Positions 18,469 through 26,877 of a stretch of 64,000 nt of DNA are shown here, piece by piece. A model generated the notes under the pieces. That model was not told where the DNA came from. It saw only the letters and a list, made by a program, of their open reading frames with translations, and made no database searches. Position 1 is the stretch's first letter. Every line of letters begins with the position of its first letter. Source of the DNA: Paraburkholderia elongata (GTDB lineage: Bacteria > Pseudomonadota > Gammaproteobacteria > Burkholderiales > Burkholderiaceae); NCBI RefSeq assembly GCF_013177735.1, contig NZ_WOEZ01000032.1, forward strand, positions 109,632-173,631, read 5' to 3'. The translations under genes were made by a program, and so were the position numbers.

Positions 18469-19374
18469 GTGGCGCATATCTGGGAAGGCGTATGGCCCGC
18501 AGTGACCACCAAGTTCCACGCGGATTTCAGCATAGACCGCGAATGGACCGGCAAGAATATCGAGGCACAGATCGAGGCGGGGGTGGACGGCATCATCGTG
18601 TGCGGATCGCTCGGAGAAGCGTCGACGCTCTCACTGGACGAAAAGTTGCACGTGCTCGACATCGCCGTCGAGGCCTCACGCGGCCGTGTGCCGGTTTTGC
18701 TGACGATCGCCGAGAACAGCACGCTCGACGCATGCCGCCAGGCCGAAGCCGGCAGCCGGCATGGCGCGGCTGGTTTCATGGTGCTGCCCGGGCTGCGCTA
18801 TCTGTCGGACCGGCGCGAAACGCTGCACCACTTTCGCAGCGTCGCCGATGCGAGCGAACTGCCGCTGATGATCTATAACAATCCGCTTGCTTATGGCGTC
18901 GACATGACGCCCGAGATGTTCGCGGAAATCGCCGACGAAAAGAAGATCGTCGCGATCAAGGAATCATGCGGCGACGTGCGGCGCGTGACCGATCTGATCA
19001 ACGTGGTCGGCGACCGCTTCGCGATTCTGTGCGGAGTCGACAACCTCGCGATGGAAGCGATATTGATGGGCGCACATGGCTGGGTGGCCGGTCTCGTGTG
19101 CGCGTTTCCGCGCGAGACGGTCGTGATTTACAAGTTGCTGAAGGCGGGCCGTCTTGAAGAAGCGCGCGCGATCTATCGCTGGTTCGCGCCCCTGCTCGCG
19201 CTCGACGTCTCGTCGAAACTGGTGCAAAACATCAAGCTGGCCGAGACGATTGTCGGGCTTGGCACGGAGCCGGTCCGGCCGCCGCGCCTGCCGTTGGCCG
19301 GGGATGAACGCAAGGTCGTTGAAGCGTTGATTCGCGGTGCGATTCAAAAGCGGCCAGCATTGCCGCCACTTTAA
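18469..19374 (+). CDS. lhpC: Pyrroline-4-hydroxy-2-carboxylate deaminase (DHDPS family)
   Basis: A 301-residue Schiff-base TIM-barrel enzyme predicted to deaminate pyrroline-4-hydroxy-2-carboxylate to alpha-ketoglutarate semialdehyde. Seen: IWEGVWPAVTTKF opening, GIIVCGSLGEASTL, LPLMIYNNPLAYGVD with the catalytic Tyr, and VAIKESCGD with the Schiff-base Lys. It starts with GTG; a strong AGGAG lies seven bases before. It is divergent from the epimerase operon and shares its regulatory region. The next pathway enzyme, alpha-ketoglutarate semialdehyde dehydrogenase, is not in this window. Confidence 0.85.
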   Translation: MAHIWEGVWPAVTTKFHADFSIDREWTGKNIEAQIEAGVDGIIVCGSLGEASTLSLDEKLHVLDIAVEASRGRVPVLLTIAENSTLDACRQAEAGSRHGAAGFMVLPGLRYLSDRRETLHHFRSVADASELPLMIYNNPLAYGVDMTPEMFAEIADEKKIVAIKESCGDVRRVTDLINVVGDRFAILCGVDNLAMEAILMGAHGWVAGLVCAFPRETVVIYKLLKAGRLEEARAIYRWFAPLLALDVSSKLVQNIKLAETIVGLGTEPVRPPRLPLAGDERKVVEALIRGAIQKRPALPPL

Positions 19375-19417
19375 TTTGCCTCGATGAACCTGGGCCCGCT
19401 TTCAGCCGCGTGCCGGA

Positions 19418-19458
19418 AGCGGGTATTGCGGGCCGGCGCGGACGACCCGCAATACCCG
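19418..19458. terminator. Strong hairpin between convergent genes
   Basis: Perfect 14-bp inverted repeat GCGGGTATTGCGGG / CCCGCAATACCCGC with a 13-base loop, between the deaminase stop (19374) and the response-regulator stop (19483). There is no T-run, so it may act as a transcript end stabiliser rather than a classical terminator. Confidence 0.6.
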
Positions 19459-19482
19459 CCGTCCCATCTGCCGGCGCCCCGT

Positions 19483-20202
19483 TCAGGCCGCCTGCTTCTC
19501 CGCACCCACTTCGCCTTGCCGCAGATGCAGGAGCCGATAGCCGCTCTTGTATACGGGTTGCAGCCGGAAGTCGTTTTGCGGCTCGATCTCGAGCAGCAAA
19601 CGCAGACGCGACACATGGCTGTCGATCGTACGGGTGAACTCGCGGAACTCGCGGCCCCACACCATCGCGAAGATATGGTCGCGCGACATCACGCGGCCAA
19701 TATTGGAAAAGAACAGCGACGCCAACCGGTATTGCGTGCCCGATAGCGGGACCGGTTGACCGCGCAGCATGACGAGCTGGCGATGCGTGTCGAAATGGTA
19801 GGGGCCGACATCGAAGCTCGCGGAACTGAAACGGTCCGGATAGGCGCGGCGCAGCAACGCCGTAACACGCTCGCGGAACTCGCCCGGCCGCAATGGCAGC
19901 CCGACATAGTCGTCTGCTCCGCTGGCAAAGGCCCGCACCACGCTCTCTTCCGACGTTTCCGCCGAAGCGAACAGGACCGGCAGGCGGTCGCCGCCGACCG
20001 CGCGCACCGACCGCAGGACCTCGGCGCCGGACAGGCGAGTGCCTTGCCAGTCCAGCACCAGCATATCCACGGTGGAACGGGCGAGCGCTTTCGACATGGT
20101 CAAACCGTCGTCATAGACCATGCACGTATGGCTGGCGCTCATGAGGACCTTTTCGATCGACTGACGCATGACGGGGTCACGCTGAAGGATGGCAATGCGC
20201 AT
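19483..20202 (-). CDS. Orphan response regulator, OmpR/PhoB type
   Basis: A 239-residue two-domain regulator. The receiver (residues 1-115) has the phospho-acceptor region DMLVLDWQG and a GADDYVGLPLRPGEF loop with the usual Lys position replaced (PLRP rather than KP), so signalling chemistry may be altered. The C-terminal winged helix (about 130-225) ends in TIDSHVSRLRLLLE and YKSGYRLLHL, as in OmpR/PhoB. No histidine kinase is adjacent. The start at MRIAILQRDPV aligns with receiver domains; upstream in-frame sequence is not conserved in appearance. Confidence 0.83.
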   Translation of the reverse strand: MRIAILQRDPVMRQSIEKVLMSASHTCMVYDDGLTMSKALARSTVDMLVLDWQGTRLSGAEVLRSVRAVGGDRLPVLFASAETSEESVVRAFASGADDYVGLPLRPGEFRERVTALLRRAYPDRFSSASFDVGPYHFDTHRQLVMLRGQPVPLSGTQYRLASLFFSNIGRVMSRDHIFAMVWGREFREFTRTIDSHVSRLRLLLEIEPQNDFRLQPVYKSGYRLLHLRQGEVGAEKQAA

Positions 20203-20610
20203 GGGATAACTCTTAACTGATGGCTCGGACGCGATTCTCGGAGGGACGCCCAAGTCATCCCATAGGAGCATTCCTAATTTGCGCACCAATCGCCCCGCTC
20301 CGACAGTCGGACACGGCATTCCTACACTCGAAGGCTACGGCTCGCACGACGCGCAGCCCTCGCCGTCCTGCCACCGTCGAAAAGGCATGTCTCGGGGAAC
20401 TTTTTCCAATCTAATTAAGTACTTCCCGAAGTCAAAGGCTTTCATCCTGTAAAATCTCCGGCCTGGCCCCAGTCGTCATCGCGCTTGCCCTATCCGGGCC
20501 GGCGCGCCGGTGTCCCGTGCTCTACCCAGCGCTTGCCACACTTCTCGCCCGACGATCGCCGTATTTCCACGCGCTTCGTGTGGCTCCCAATTCAAGACAA
20601 GACACAAGCA
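20203..20610. other. 408-base intergenic region
   Basis: Lies between the response regulator (minus) and an MFS carrier (plus), so it must hold both promoters. An AT-richer stretch is at about 20400-20458, with TAAAAT at about 20453 as a possible -10 for the MFS gene. No convincing gene, repeat or operator was seen. Confidence 0.5.
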
Positions 20611-21912
20611 ATGCAAGCGACAAATCTGGGTGGAGCGCATGCTGTCACCCCACGCCCTCTTGGGCGAAGCGATTACAAGACGCTCGGTCTCGCCGCGCTC
20701 GGCGGGGCGCTGGAGTTTTACGACTTCATCATCTTCGTATTCTTTGCGCCGGCGATCGGCCAGTTGTTCTTCCCTGCGGCGATGCCTGACTGGCTGCGTC
20801 AGGTGCAGACCTTCGGCATCTTCGCGGCGGGCTATCTGGCACGGCCGCTCGGCGGCATCATCATGGCGCACTTCGGCGACCTGTTCGGCCGCAAGCGCAT
20901 GTTCACGCTGAGCGTGCTGCTGATGTCGGTGCCGACGCTGATGATGGGGCTGCTGCCCACCTACGCCAGCATCGGCGTGATGGCGCCGGTATTGCTGCTG
21001 TTGTTCCGCGTGATGCAAGGCGCGGCGGTCGGCGGCGAAGTGCCGGGCGCATGGGTGTTCGTTTCCGAGCACGTGCCGCAGCGGCACGTCGGCTATGCAT
21101 GCGGCACGCTGACTGCCGGCCTCACGGCGGGCATCCTGCTCGGCTCGCTGATCGCATCGGCGGTAAACCGCAACTTCGCACCGGCGGAAATCTCCGCCTA
21201 CGCATGGCGCATCCCGTTCCTGGTGGGCGGCGTGTTCGGCATGTTCTCGGTTTATCTGCGCCGCTGGCTGCATGAAACGCCGGTGTTCGCCGAGCTAAAG
21301 CAACGCAAGGCGATTGCCGCAGAAGTGCCGCTCAAGGCCGTGTTACGCGACCACGGTCGTGCCGTAATCGTGTCGATGCTGCTCACGTGGATGCTGTCGG
21401 CCGCGATCGTCGTGGTGATTCTGATGACGCCGACGCTGCTGCAGAAGCAGTTTCATATCGCGCCGGCCACTGCGTTGCTGGCGAACTGCGTGGCGACGCT
21501 GTGCCTGACGATCGGTTGCGTGATGGCGGGTTCGACCGCTGGCCGGATCGGCGCGGGGCGTACGATTTTCATCGGCGGCCTCGCGCTGGCGGTGACGTAC
21601 TACGTGATGTTCCAGCAGCTCGCCGTCGATACGTCGGCGCTCGTGCCGTTGTATGCCGTGGCCGGCCTTTTCGTCGGCGTGATTGGCGCAATTCCGTTCG
21701 TGCTGGTCAAGGCGTTCCCGCCCGTCGTGCGATTCTCGGGCATCTCGTTCTCGTATAACGTCGCCTATGCGGTGTTCGGCGGCCTTACGCCGATCGCGGT
21801 TTCGCTGATGATGAAGTCGAACCCGATGGCCGCGCCGCTCTATGTCGGCGCGATCTGCATTCTCGGGGCATTGACTACGCTGTTTATCAAAGACGCGCCG
21901 CAAGCGCGCTAG
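20611..21912 (+). CDS. MFS transporter, metabolite:H+ symporter (MHS) family
   Basis: A 433-residue inner-membrane proton symporter. It has the MHS hallmarks LGGALEFYDFIIFVFFAPAIGQLFFP in the first membrane segment and GDLFGRKRMFTLSVLLMSVPT in the loop between segments 2 and 3, with about 12 hydrophobic segments. Relatives carry citrate, proline/betaine or dicarboxylates. It sits one gene away from the hydroxyproline cluster but is separated from it by the response regulator, so hydroxyproline uptake is only a possibility. The start at MQATNLGG was chosen because the frame upstream lacks conserved character. Confidence 0.85.
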   Translation: MQATNLGGAHAVTPRPLGRSDYKTLGLAALGGALEFYDFIIFVFFAPAIGQLFFPAAMPDWLRQVQTFGIFAAGYLARPLGGIIMAHFGDLFGRKRMFTLSVLLMSVPTLMMGLLPTYASIGVMAPVLLLLFRVMQGAAVGGEVPGAWVFVSEHVPQRHVGYACGTLTAGLTAGILLGSLIASAVNRNFAPAEISAYAWRIPFLVGGVFGMFSVYLRRWLHETPVFAELKQRKAIAAEVPLKAVLRDHGRAVIVSMLLTWMLSAAIVVVILMTPTLLQKQFHIAPATALLANCVATLCLTIGCVMAGSTAGRIGAGRTIFIGGLALAVTYYVMFQQLAVDTSALVPLYAVAGLFVGVIGAIPFVLVKAFPPVVRFSGISFSYNVAYAVFGGLTPIAVSLMMKSNPMAAPLYVGAICILGALTTLFIKDAPQAR

Positions 21913-21926
21913 GCGAGCTGTTTCGC

Positions 21927-21951
21927 AACGGCGCACGCGTGGTGCGCCGTT
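21927..21951 (+). terminator. Terminator-like hairpin after the MHS carrier
   Basis: Perfect 10-bp inverted repeat AACGGCGCAC / GTGCGCCGTT with a five-base loop, 15 bases after the stop codon. Confidence 0.6.
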
Positions 21952-22044
21952 GTTCCATCAGTTCCACGCCCCGCCTTTCCAGCAGTTTCGGCGACATCCA
22001 CACTTCACGTCGGGCCGAAACATCGCGCGCTGCATCGGCTTACG

Positions 22045-23616
22045 ATGCGTCTCATGAACTCGCCCAACTCACCCCATTCACCCGCCCTCGGCCGCATTCT
22101 CGCGACCGTCAGTGTCGGCTTCGTCGTCACGCAACTCGACGTGACCATCGTCAACATCGCGCTGCCGAAGATCGGTGCGGAGCTGCGTGCGAATGTCGCG
22201 GGCCTGCAATGGGTCGTCGACGCGTACACGCTCGCGTTCGCCGTGCTGATGCTGTCAGCCGGCGCGCTCGGCGACCGGCTCGGCGCGCGGCGCATGTACG
22301 CGGCCGGCATCGTGCTTTTCGCGCTCGCGTCGCTCGCCTGCGGATTGGCGCTCGATGCCACCATGCTGGTCGCCGCGCGCGCGTTGCAAGGCATCGGCGC
22401 CGCCGCCATGCTGCCGAACTCGCTGGCGCTGCTCAACCAGTCATATGGACACGATCCGAAGCTCCGGGCGCGTGCCGTCGGGCTGTGGACCGCCGCGGGC
22501 GCGATTTCGATCGCGGCCGGACCGGTGGTCGGCGGTCTGCTGATTGCGGCGTTCGGCTGGCGCAGCATCTTTCTCGTCAATCTGCCGATTTGCGTAGCCG
22601 GTTTGCTGGCGACTTTGCTCTGGGTGCCACGGCCTGAATTCGCACAGAAAAGCGCGCAAGGAGCGGCTTCGGCTTCAGCTTCGGCGACGGTTACGACCAC
22701 GACTGGCACTGGGGCAAGGACTGGAGCGGGGACTGCGGCTGGAGCTACAGCAACGGCATCGGCTGCAGCCAGGGCAAGCCTTCGTGGTATCGACCTGAGC
22801 GGGCGGGCCCTTGCGATCGTCGCGCTTACCGCTTTCGTTGCCGCTGTGATCGAATTGCGGCCGCTGGGGTTGAGCCATCCGCTGGTGGCCGGCGGTTTCA
22901 TACTCGCGCTAGTCGCAACCGGCGCCTTCATCGCCGTGGAATCGCGCGTCGCGACACCCATGCTGCCGCTCGCGCTATTCAGCAAGCGCACCTTCAATGT
23001 AGCGGTGCTGTTCGGCATCTGCGTGAATCTGACGTACTACGGCATGGTGTTCGTTCTGAGCCTGTATTTGCAGCGCGTACGCGGCCACACCCCGCTGCAG
23101 GCGGGCCTCGCTTTCCTGCCGTTGACGGGCGGTTTTCTGCTCTCGAACGTGGCGAGCGGCTGGGTGGTCGGGCGCTTCGGTGTACGCGTGCCGATGATCG
23201 CCGGTGCAATCACCGCGGGGCTCGGCTATGGCCTGCTGCATTTCATCGATGCGTCGACACCGCTCGGCGGCTTGCTGCTGCCGTTCCTGCTTATTCCCTC
23301 GGGGATGGGCCTTGCGGTCCCGGCGATGACGACCGCTGTGCTGGCCTCCGCTGAAGCCAGGCGCGCGGGCACTGCGTCCGCCGTGCTCAATACCGCCCGG
23401 CAAGCAGGCGGCGCAGTCGGTGTAGCCGCCTTCGGAGCGTTGGCGAGCGGCGCTGCCGCCACGCAGATCGTCTCGGGGATGCAGGCCGCGACGGCCATCT
23501 CGGTCGGTCTGCTGGTGATCGGCGGCGTAATGGGCTGCCTTGTACATCCGGAGCCGCACGCGTTGGCCTCGAAGCCGCACAAGACTGGCCCCGGGCAAAT
23601 TCCTGAATCGCGCTGA
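22045..23616 (+). CDS. MFS drug efflux transporter, DHA2 (EmrB/QacA) type
   Basis: A 523-residue, 14-segment proton antiporter. Motif D1-like QLDVTIVNIALPKIGAEL is in the first segment, GALGDRLGARRMYAAG in loop 2-3 (motif A), and GPVVGGLLIAAFGWRSIFLVNLP is motif C, which marks exporters. Between segments 6 and 7 (about residues 205-250) is a long Ala/Ser/Thr/Gly tract that looks like an expanded low-complexity linker. A second ATG nine bases in is an alternative start. No regulator is adjacent. Substrate unknown. Confidence 0.85.
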   Translation: MRLMNSPNSPHSPALGRILATVSVGFVVTQLDVTIVNIALPKIGAELRANVAGLQWVVDAYTLAFAVLMLSAGALGDRLGARRMYAAGIVLFALASLACGLALDATMLVAARALQGIGAAAMLPNSLALLNQSYGHDPKLRARAVGLWTAAGAISIAAGPVVGGLLIAAFGWRSIFLVNLPICVAGLLATLLWVPRPEFAQKSAQGAASASASATVTTTTGTGARTGAGTAAGATATASAAARASLRGIDLSGRALAIVALTAFVAAVIELRPLGLSHPLVAGGFILALVATGAFIAVESRVATPMLPLALFSKRTFNVAVLFGICVNLTYYGMVFVLSLYLQRVRGHTPLQAGLAFLPLTGGFLLSNVASGWVVGRFGVRVPMIAGAITAGLGYGLLHFIDASTPLGGLLLPFLLIPSGMGLAVPAMTTAVLASAEARRAGTASAVLNTARQAGGAVGVAAFGALASGAAATQIVSGMQAATAISVGLLVIGGVMGCLVHPEPHALASKPHKTGPGQIPESR

Positions 23617-23628
23617 TCAGATCGTTAC

Positions 23629-23901
23629 TTACAGCGTCGCTTCCTGAATCGTGCTGGTGTCGATCGCGCGCTCGATCAGTCCTTCGTTTTGCGCCTTGGT
23701 GATCGCGTCAGCAATCAGTTTTTCCGGCTGTTCGATTTCGGCCTTGATCGTGCCAATGAGGCCGGATGCATCCAGAACCACCAAAGTCTTCGCTGAGTCG
23801 GCAAGGCTGATGATGACGCGATGCGGCGTAGACCCTTCGCCGAGACTTGCGCACAACTGCGTGACCTTGCCACCAATGGTTTGCTCAAAACTTTGAATCA
23901 T
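23629..23901 (-). CDS. Hypothetical protein, 90 residues
   Basis: A small soluble acidic protein starting MIQSFEQTIGGK, with no signal peptide or membrane segment. GGGAG lies before the ATG at 23901, which supports it as a real gene. The central part (PHRVIISLADSAKTLVVLDASGLIGTIKAEIE) has alternating strand-like residues. I do not recognise the family. It is convergent with the DHA2 exporter, 12 bases away, and upstream of the DoxX gene on the same strand. Confidence 0.6.
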   Translation of the reverse strand: MIQSFEQTIGGKVTQLCASLGEGSTPHRVIISLADSAKTLVVLDASGLIGTIKAEIEQPEKLIADAITKAQNEGLIERAIDTSTIQEATL

Positions 23902-23965
23902 TATCTGCTCCCTCGATTACAGCCAGAATCAAAAGCGGCCTGCACAGACTACCCCAACGGCGTGA

Positions 23966-24397
23966 TCAGCGATTCAGCCCGCCGCGTGGCGCACGCGCGC
24001 CGTCGATACTGATACGGCCCGCTCCGGTCACGAACAACAGCAGGAAACCACCGGCGATACCGACGTTCTTCCAGAAGTGAATCACCATATCGCGTTGCAA
24101 AGCGGCATCCGTGACATTCCAGAAATCGTGGCCCAGCACCGCGGTTGCCACGGTGTAGACGGCCATGATGAGCGCTAGCGGGCGGATCTTGAAGCCGACG
24201 ATCAGCAGCAGACCGCCGAGTGCCTCGACCGCTGTTGCAATCGGTGCGGCGACCGGTACGAACGGCACGCCCTTCGAATGCAGATAGCCGACAAAGCCCG
24301 CATAGCCCAGCAGTTTCATCACGCCGCCCCACAAAAACAGCACGGCAAGCGCGATACGCGCGAAGAGGATGACGCCGGAATCGACGGGACGCGTCAT
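23966..24397 (-). CDS. DoxX family membrane protein
   Basis: A 143-residue inner-membrane protein with four hydrophobic segments. The family opening is ILFARIALAVLFLWGGVMKLLGYAGFVGYL, followed by VEALGGLLLIVGFKIRPLALIMAVYTVATAVLGHDFW. DoxX-like proteins are poorly defined; some are linked to quinone or redox stress. The start at MTRPVDSG is the first codon that gives a normal N-terminus; the frame upstream runs through a leader-like region. A small hairpin, GCCCGC/GCGGGC at 24480-24502, separates it from the mutarotase-like gene. Confidence 0.82.
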   Translation of the reverse strand: MTRPVDSGVILFARIALAVLFLWGGVMKLLGYAGFVGYLHSKGVPFVPVAAPIATAVEALGGLLLIVGFKIRPLALIMAVYTVATAVLGHDFWNVTDAALQRDMVIHFWKNVGIAGGFLLLFVTGAGRISIDGARAPRGGLNR

Positions 24398-24517
24398 GAG
24401 GGGCTCCAGTAAATGAATAAGCAGCAGACCCGGCCAGGCGGCCGCAGTTCCCCACTTTGCATCTGAGAATATGTGCATTGCCCGCCTTTTCCAAGCGCGG
24501 GCAGCCGTGGTGAGGTG

Positions 24518-24982
24518 CTATTGCTGCGGCGCATCCGGCGCGAGCAAGACACCCTTGGTAAAAACGAAGCAGCCATAACCGCGCTCTTCGCCAGTAGCGA
24601 TCACGCAATAGGCTTTGCGCGCCCGCTCATAGAAAGCGAAACGTTCGACCGAAGCAAACGGCACCTCGCGCCCTTCCGCCGCATTGATCTCGATCTGCGC
24701 CTCGCGCTGAACGGCCGGAATCGTATTCGGCTCGCCCACCACTTCCATCCGCGAGGCAGGGTGCTCGATGAATGTATCCAGCGGCATTACCGACAGAATC
24801 GCGCGAATTGCACGCGGTGCGTTCACGCCATCGAGGCGAAGCAGCTTGCCCAACACCGTCTCCTGCGCGACGGAAGCGCCCGGGAAGTTGGCGTCGCAAA
24901 CCACCAGTTCGTCGCCATGTCCCATCGAGCGTAGCGCATGCAGCACATCGGCATTCAGCAGCGGATCCAGATTCTTCAGCAC
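24518..24982 (-). CDS. RbsD/FucU family sugar mutarotase
   Basis: A 154-residue protein with the RbsD/FucU signature: LLNADVLHALRSMGHGDELVVCDANFPG at the N-terminus (catalytic His region), MPLDTFIEHPASRM, and FYERARKAYCVIATGEERGYGCFVFTKGV at the end. Such proteins interconvert sugar anomers (fucose or ribose). AAGGAGACACCG precedes the ATG. No sugar transporter or catabolic gene is next to it, so the sugar is not predictable. Confidence 0.85.
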   Translation of the reverse strand: MLKNLDPLLNADVLHALRSMGHGDELVVCDANFPGASVAQETVLGKLLRLDGVNAPRAIRAILSVMPLDTFIEHPASRMEVVGEPNTIPAVQREAQIEINAAEGREVPFASVERFAFYERARKAYCVIATGEERGYGCFVFTKGVLLAPDAPQQ

Positions 24983-25118
24983 GGTGTCTCCTTGAGGTCC
25001 AGTTGGCGGCTAGCCGCTCGGGTTCGAACGGTTTGTCCCCGTAGTGTCCCTATAGTGTGTCGCGATCGATTGTAGCAAGACCGTGGCGCACGATCAGTTG
25101 CCGGCGGGTCATCGTCGA

Positions 25119-25376
25119 TCAGTTTTTCCGCACGATGCGGTGAGCCGCTTTCTGGCGACACTGCCACCGCAGCCATCCGACTAACGCGAGCAGCACGAGA
25201 CCCGCGCCGCCCACCACCGGCTCGCGCCAGGCCAGCAACGCAGTGAAGGTGAACGCGCGCGTGCCGGCCAGCAGTGCGAAGCCGGCGATCGCGCTGGAGA
25301 GCGCGTCGACGGCGCCCGAGAGGCGCGCGAACGTGAGGACAGTACCGGGAGCCGTAGCGGCAACGGACTCGTGCAT
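25119..25376 (-). CDS. Small hydrophobic hypothetical protein
   Basis: An 85-residue protein with two hydrophobic stretches (ALSSAIAGFALLAGTRAFTFTALLAW and GGAGLVLLALVGWL) and a basic C-terminus, so probably a small inner-membrane protein. It lies 28 bases downstream of the SnoaL-like gene on the same strand and may be co-transcribed. Family not recognised. Confidence 0.5.
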   Translation of the reverse strand: MHESVAATAPGTVLTFARLSGAVDALSSAIAGFALLAGTRAFTFTALLAWREPVVGGAGLVLLALVGWLRWQCRQKAAHRIVRKN

Positions 25377-25404
25377 GATCGTCTCCGTGAAAATTTGCGA
25401 GTTG

Positions 25405-25773
25405 TCAGGTGGCGGCAGGCACTTGGTCGAGGAAGCCCGTCACGGCCTGCAGGCGGCCATGTGTGTCGAGCACGCCGAAGTCGGAGCCCTTGACGATCCC
25501 CTCGCCGGCCGGCGTGGTGAGTGCCCACGAAAAGCGCAGGCGGTTCGCGAAGCCGTCGACTTCCGTCGTGCGGTGAAACGTGTGATGCGGGAAGCGTTCA
25601 TGCACTGCACGGATCATCGCGTCGATGCCGTCATGGCCCGCGCCCGCCAGCAGCGGATCGCGATAGTCGGCATCGGAGGCCCACGTCGCGGCGATCAGTT
25701 CGCGGCGTCGCACTCCGTTGGTTTCATTCCATGCGTCGAAATAACGGTCGATCAGATCGGTATGCGCATTCAT
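25405..25773 (-). CDS. SnoaL-like/NTF2 fold protein
   Basis: A 122-residue protein with the SnoaL-like pattern: DLIDRYFDAWNE at the N-terminus, WASDADYRDPLLAGAGHDGIDAMIRAVHERFPHHTF, and a closing LQAVTGFLD. The alpha+beta cone fold hosts many small isomerases and ligand-binding proteins, so activity cannot be named. AAGGAG lies eight bases before ATG 25773; the in-frame ATG 21 bases upstream has no such site. Confidence 0.75.
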   Translation of the reverse strand: MNAHTDLIDRYFDAWNETNGVRRRELIAATWASDADYRDPLLAGAGHDGIDAMIRAVHERFPHHTFHRTTEVDGFANRLRFSWALTTPAGEGIVKGSDFGVLDTHGRLQAVTGFLDQVPAAT

Positions 25774-26083
25774 CTCAGACTCCTTGATTGGCATGACTGA
25801 GCACTACGCTCGGCAGACACGTTGTATGCGGCGGGCTCGGAGTGAAGATTGACCGCTCGAGCGCAGCGCGTCGATTACGTGGGAGGTAAGCATCCAGATG
25901 CGGCACGGTGCAGAACCGCGCCTTTTTTGCCCGCCGGATTGGCCATCCGGCCGAATCGTCACGGGCTGCGTTAGCCGCTAACCTCGTGGGGCAAATGGGG
26001 GCAGCGCAGCGTTGACGCGCGGCATGTGACGAACTGAACGGGTGCGGACGCGAGCCGCTTTTTTTTAAATATGGTTTTTACAC

Positions 26084-26112
26084 TTGCAAGACCGTATCCA
26101 TCAGGATACACT
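26084..26112 (+). promoter_or_regulatory. Promoter with embedded operator of the toxin-antitoxin pair
   Basis: TTGCAA (26084-26089) and TACACT (26107-26112) are spaced by exactly 17 bases. The spacer holds a perfect inverted repeat, GTATCC at 26094-26099 and GGATAC at 26104-26109, placed to block RNA polymerase. This is the usual geometry for antitoxin autorepression. Upstream, 25774-26080 has no gene; a GCCGGAT/ATCCGGC inverted repeat is at 25933-25951. Confidence 0.7.
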
Positions 26113-26136
26113 CATCAGCAAATCGGTTCACCGCCT

Positions 26137-26442
26137 GTGTACACGGTCAACCGCACCGAGGAATTCGACAGCTGGCTTGCCGGCCTCGCAGACTTAAGAG
26201 CGAGGGCAAAAATCCTGGTGCGGGTCCGGCGCGCGGAGCGAGGTCATTTCGGCGACGTAAAGCTGCTGGAAGACGGTGTATCCGAGATGCGTATCGATTG
26301 TGGTCCCGGCTATCGGGTCTACTTCGCGCGCGAAGGGCGCATGGTGTATCTGCTGCTCTGCGGTGGCGATAAGTCCACGCAGCCGGCCGACATCAAGCAT
26401 GCCAAATCAATGTGGGCAGCAATCAGAAAGGAACTGTCATGA
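26137..26442 (+). CDS. RelE/HigB-type toxin (addiction module killer family)
   Basis: A 101-residue toxin of the RelE superfamily, reading VYTVNRTEEFDSWLAGLADLRARAKILVRVRRAERGHFGD and then GVSEMRIDCGPGYRVYFAREG. The RIDxGPGYRVYF strand is diagnostic. Related toxins cleave mRNA on the ribosome. The frame is open to an ATG at 26071, but that would translate through the promoter and its operator, so the GTG at 26137 is preferred. Its stop overlaps the antitoxin start by four bases (toxin first, as in higBA). Confidence 0.85.
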   Translation: MYTVNRTEEFDSWLAGLADLRARAKILVRVRRAERGHFGDVKLLEDGVSEMRIDCGPGYRVYFAREGRMVYLLLCGGDKSTQPADIKHAKSMWAAIRKELS

Positions 26443-26741
26443 GCAAAGTCAAAACCGTACGGTTCGACGCATCGCACTACCTCGATAGCGAGGAGATGAT
26501 CGCTGAATATCTCAATGCAGCGCTGGAAGAAGGCGACGCCGACCTCCTCCTTGCAGCGATCGCCGACATCGCAAAAGCACGCGGCATCGCGAAGGTCGCG
26601 GCCGACGCTGGGCTTGGGCGCGAAAGCCTCTATAAAACACTCGCGCCCGGCTCCAAACCGCGCATGGATACGGTGTTCAAACTGTTGCGCGCACTGGGCG
26701 TCAAGCTCAACGCGGTGCCGGAAGGTGTGGCGCACGCCTGA
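26439..26741 (+). CDS. HigA-like antitoxin (addiction module antidote family)
   Basis: A 100-residue DNA-binding antitoxin. A short N-terminal part (FDASHYLDSEEMIAEYLNAALEEGDADLLLAAIADIAKARG) is followed by a helix-turn-helix (IAKVAADAGLGRESLYKTLAPGSKPRMDTVFKLLRALGV). This is the standard antidote partner of the toxin just upstream. The ATG at 26439 has AAAGGAAC upstream and overlaps the toxin stop. It should neutralise the toxin and repress the promoter at 26084-26112. Confidence 0.87.
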   Translation: MSKVKTVRFDASHYLDSEEMIAEYLNAALEEGDADLLLAAIADIAKARGIAKVAADAGLGRESLYKTLAPGSKPRMDTVFKLLRALGVKLNAVPEGVAHA

Positions 26742-26823
26742 TTCGCGCCTGTGGTGTTGGCGGTTGGGGCAACGCTCTGAATGTGCTGCTTATTCGCGCG
26801 TGCTCCTACGCTTTCCCGGGTAT

Positions 26824-26846
26824 TCCATTACCTGTGAGGTAATGGA
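26824..26846. promoter_or_regulatory. Palindromic operator before the XRE regulator
   Basis: Inverted repeat TCCATTACC / GGTAATGGA (nine-base arms, five-base spacer), ending 31 bases before the ATG of the next gene. Likely an autoregulatory site. Confidence 0.6.
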
Positions 26847-26877
26847 TCGCTAACGCGCTTTGGCTATCATCGGTAGC

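Noticed and set aside
24518..24982. Fucose or ribose utilisation cluster
   Set aside because: Only the mutarotase-like gene is present; neighbours are DoxX and small unrelated genes, so no pathway can be claimed.
25243..25800. Open frame of 185 codons on the plus strand
   Set aside because: Antisense to the SnoaL-like gene, which has a good ribosome site and family pattern.
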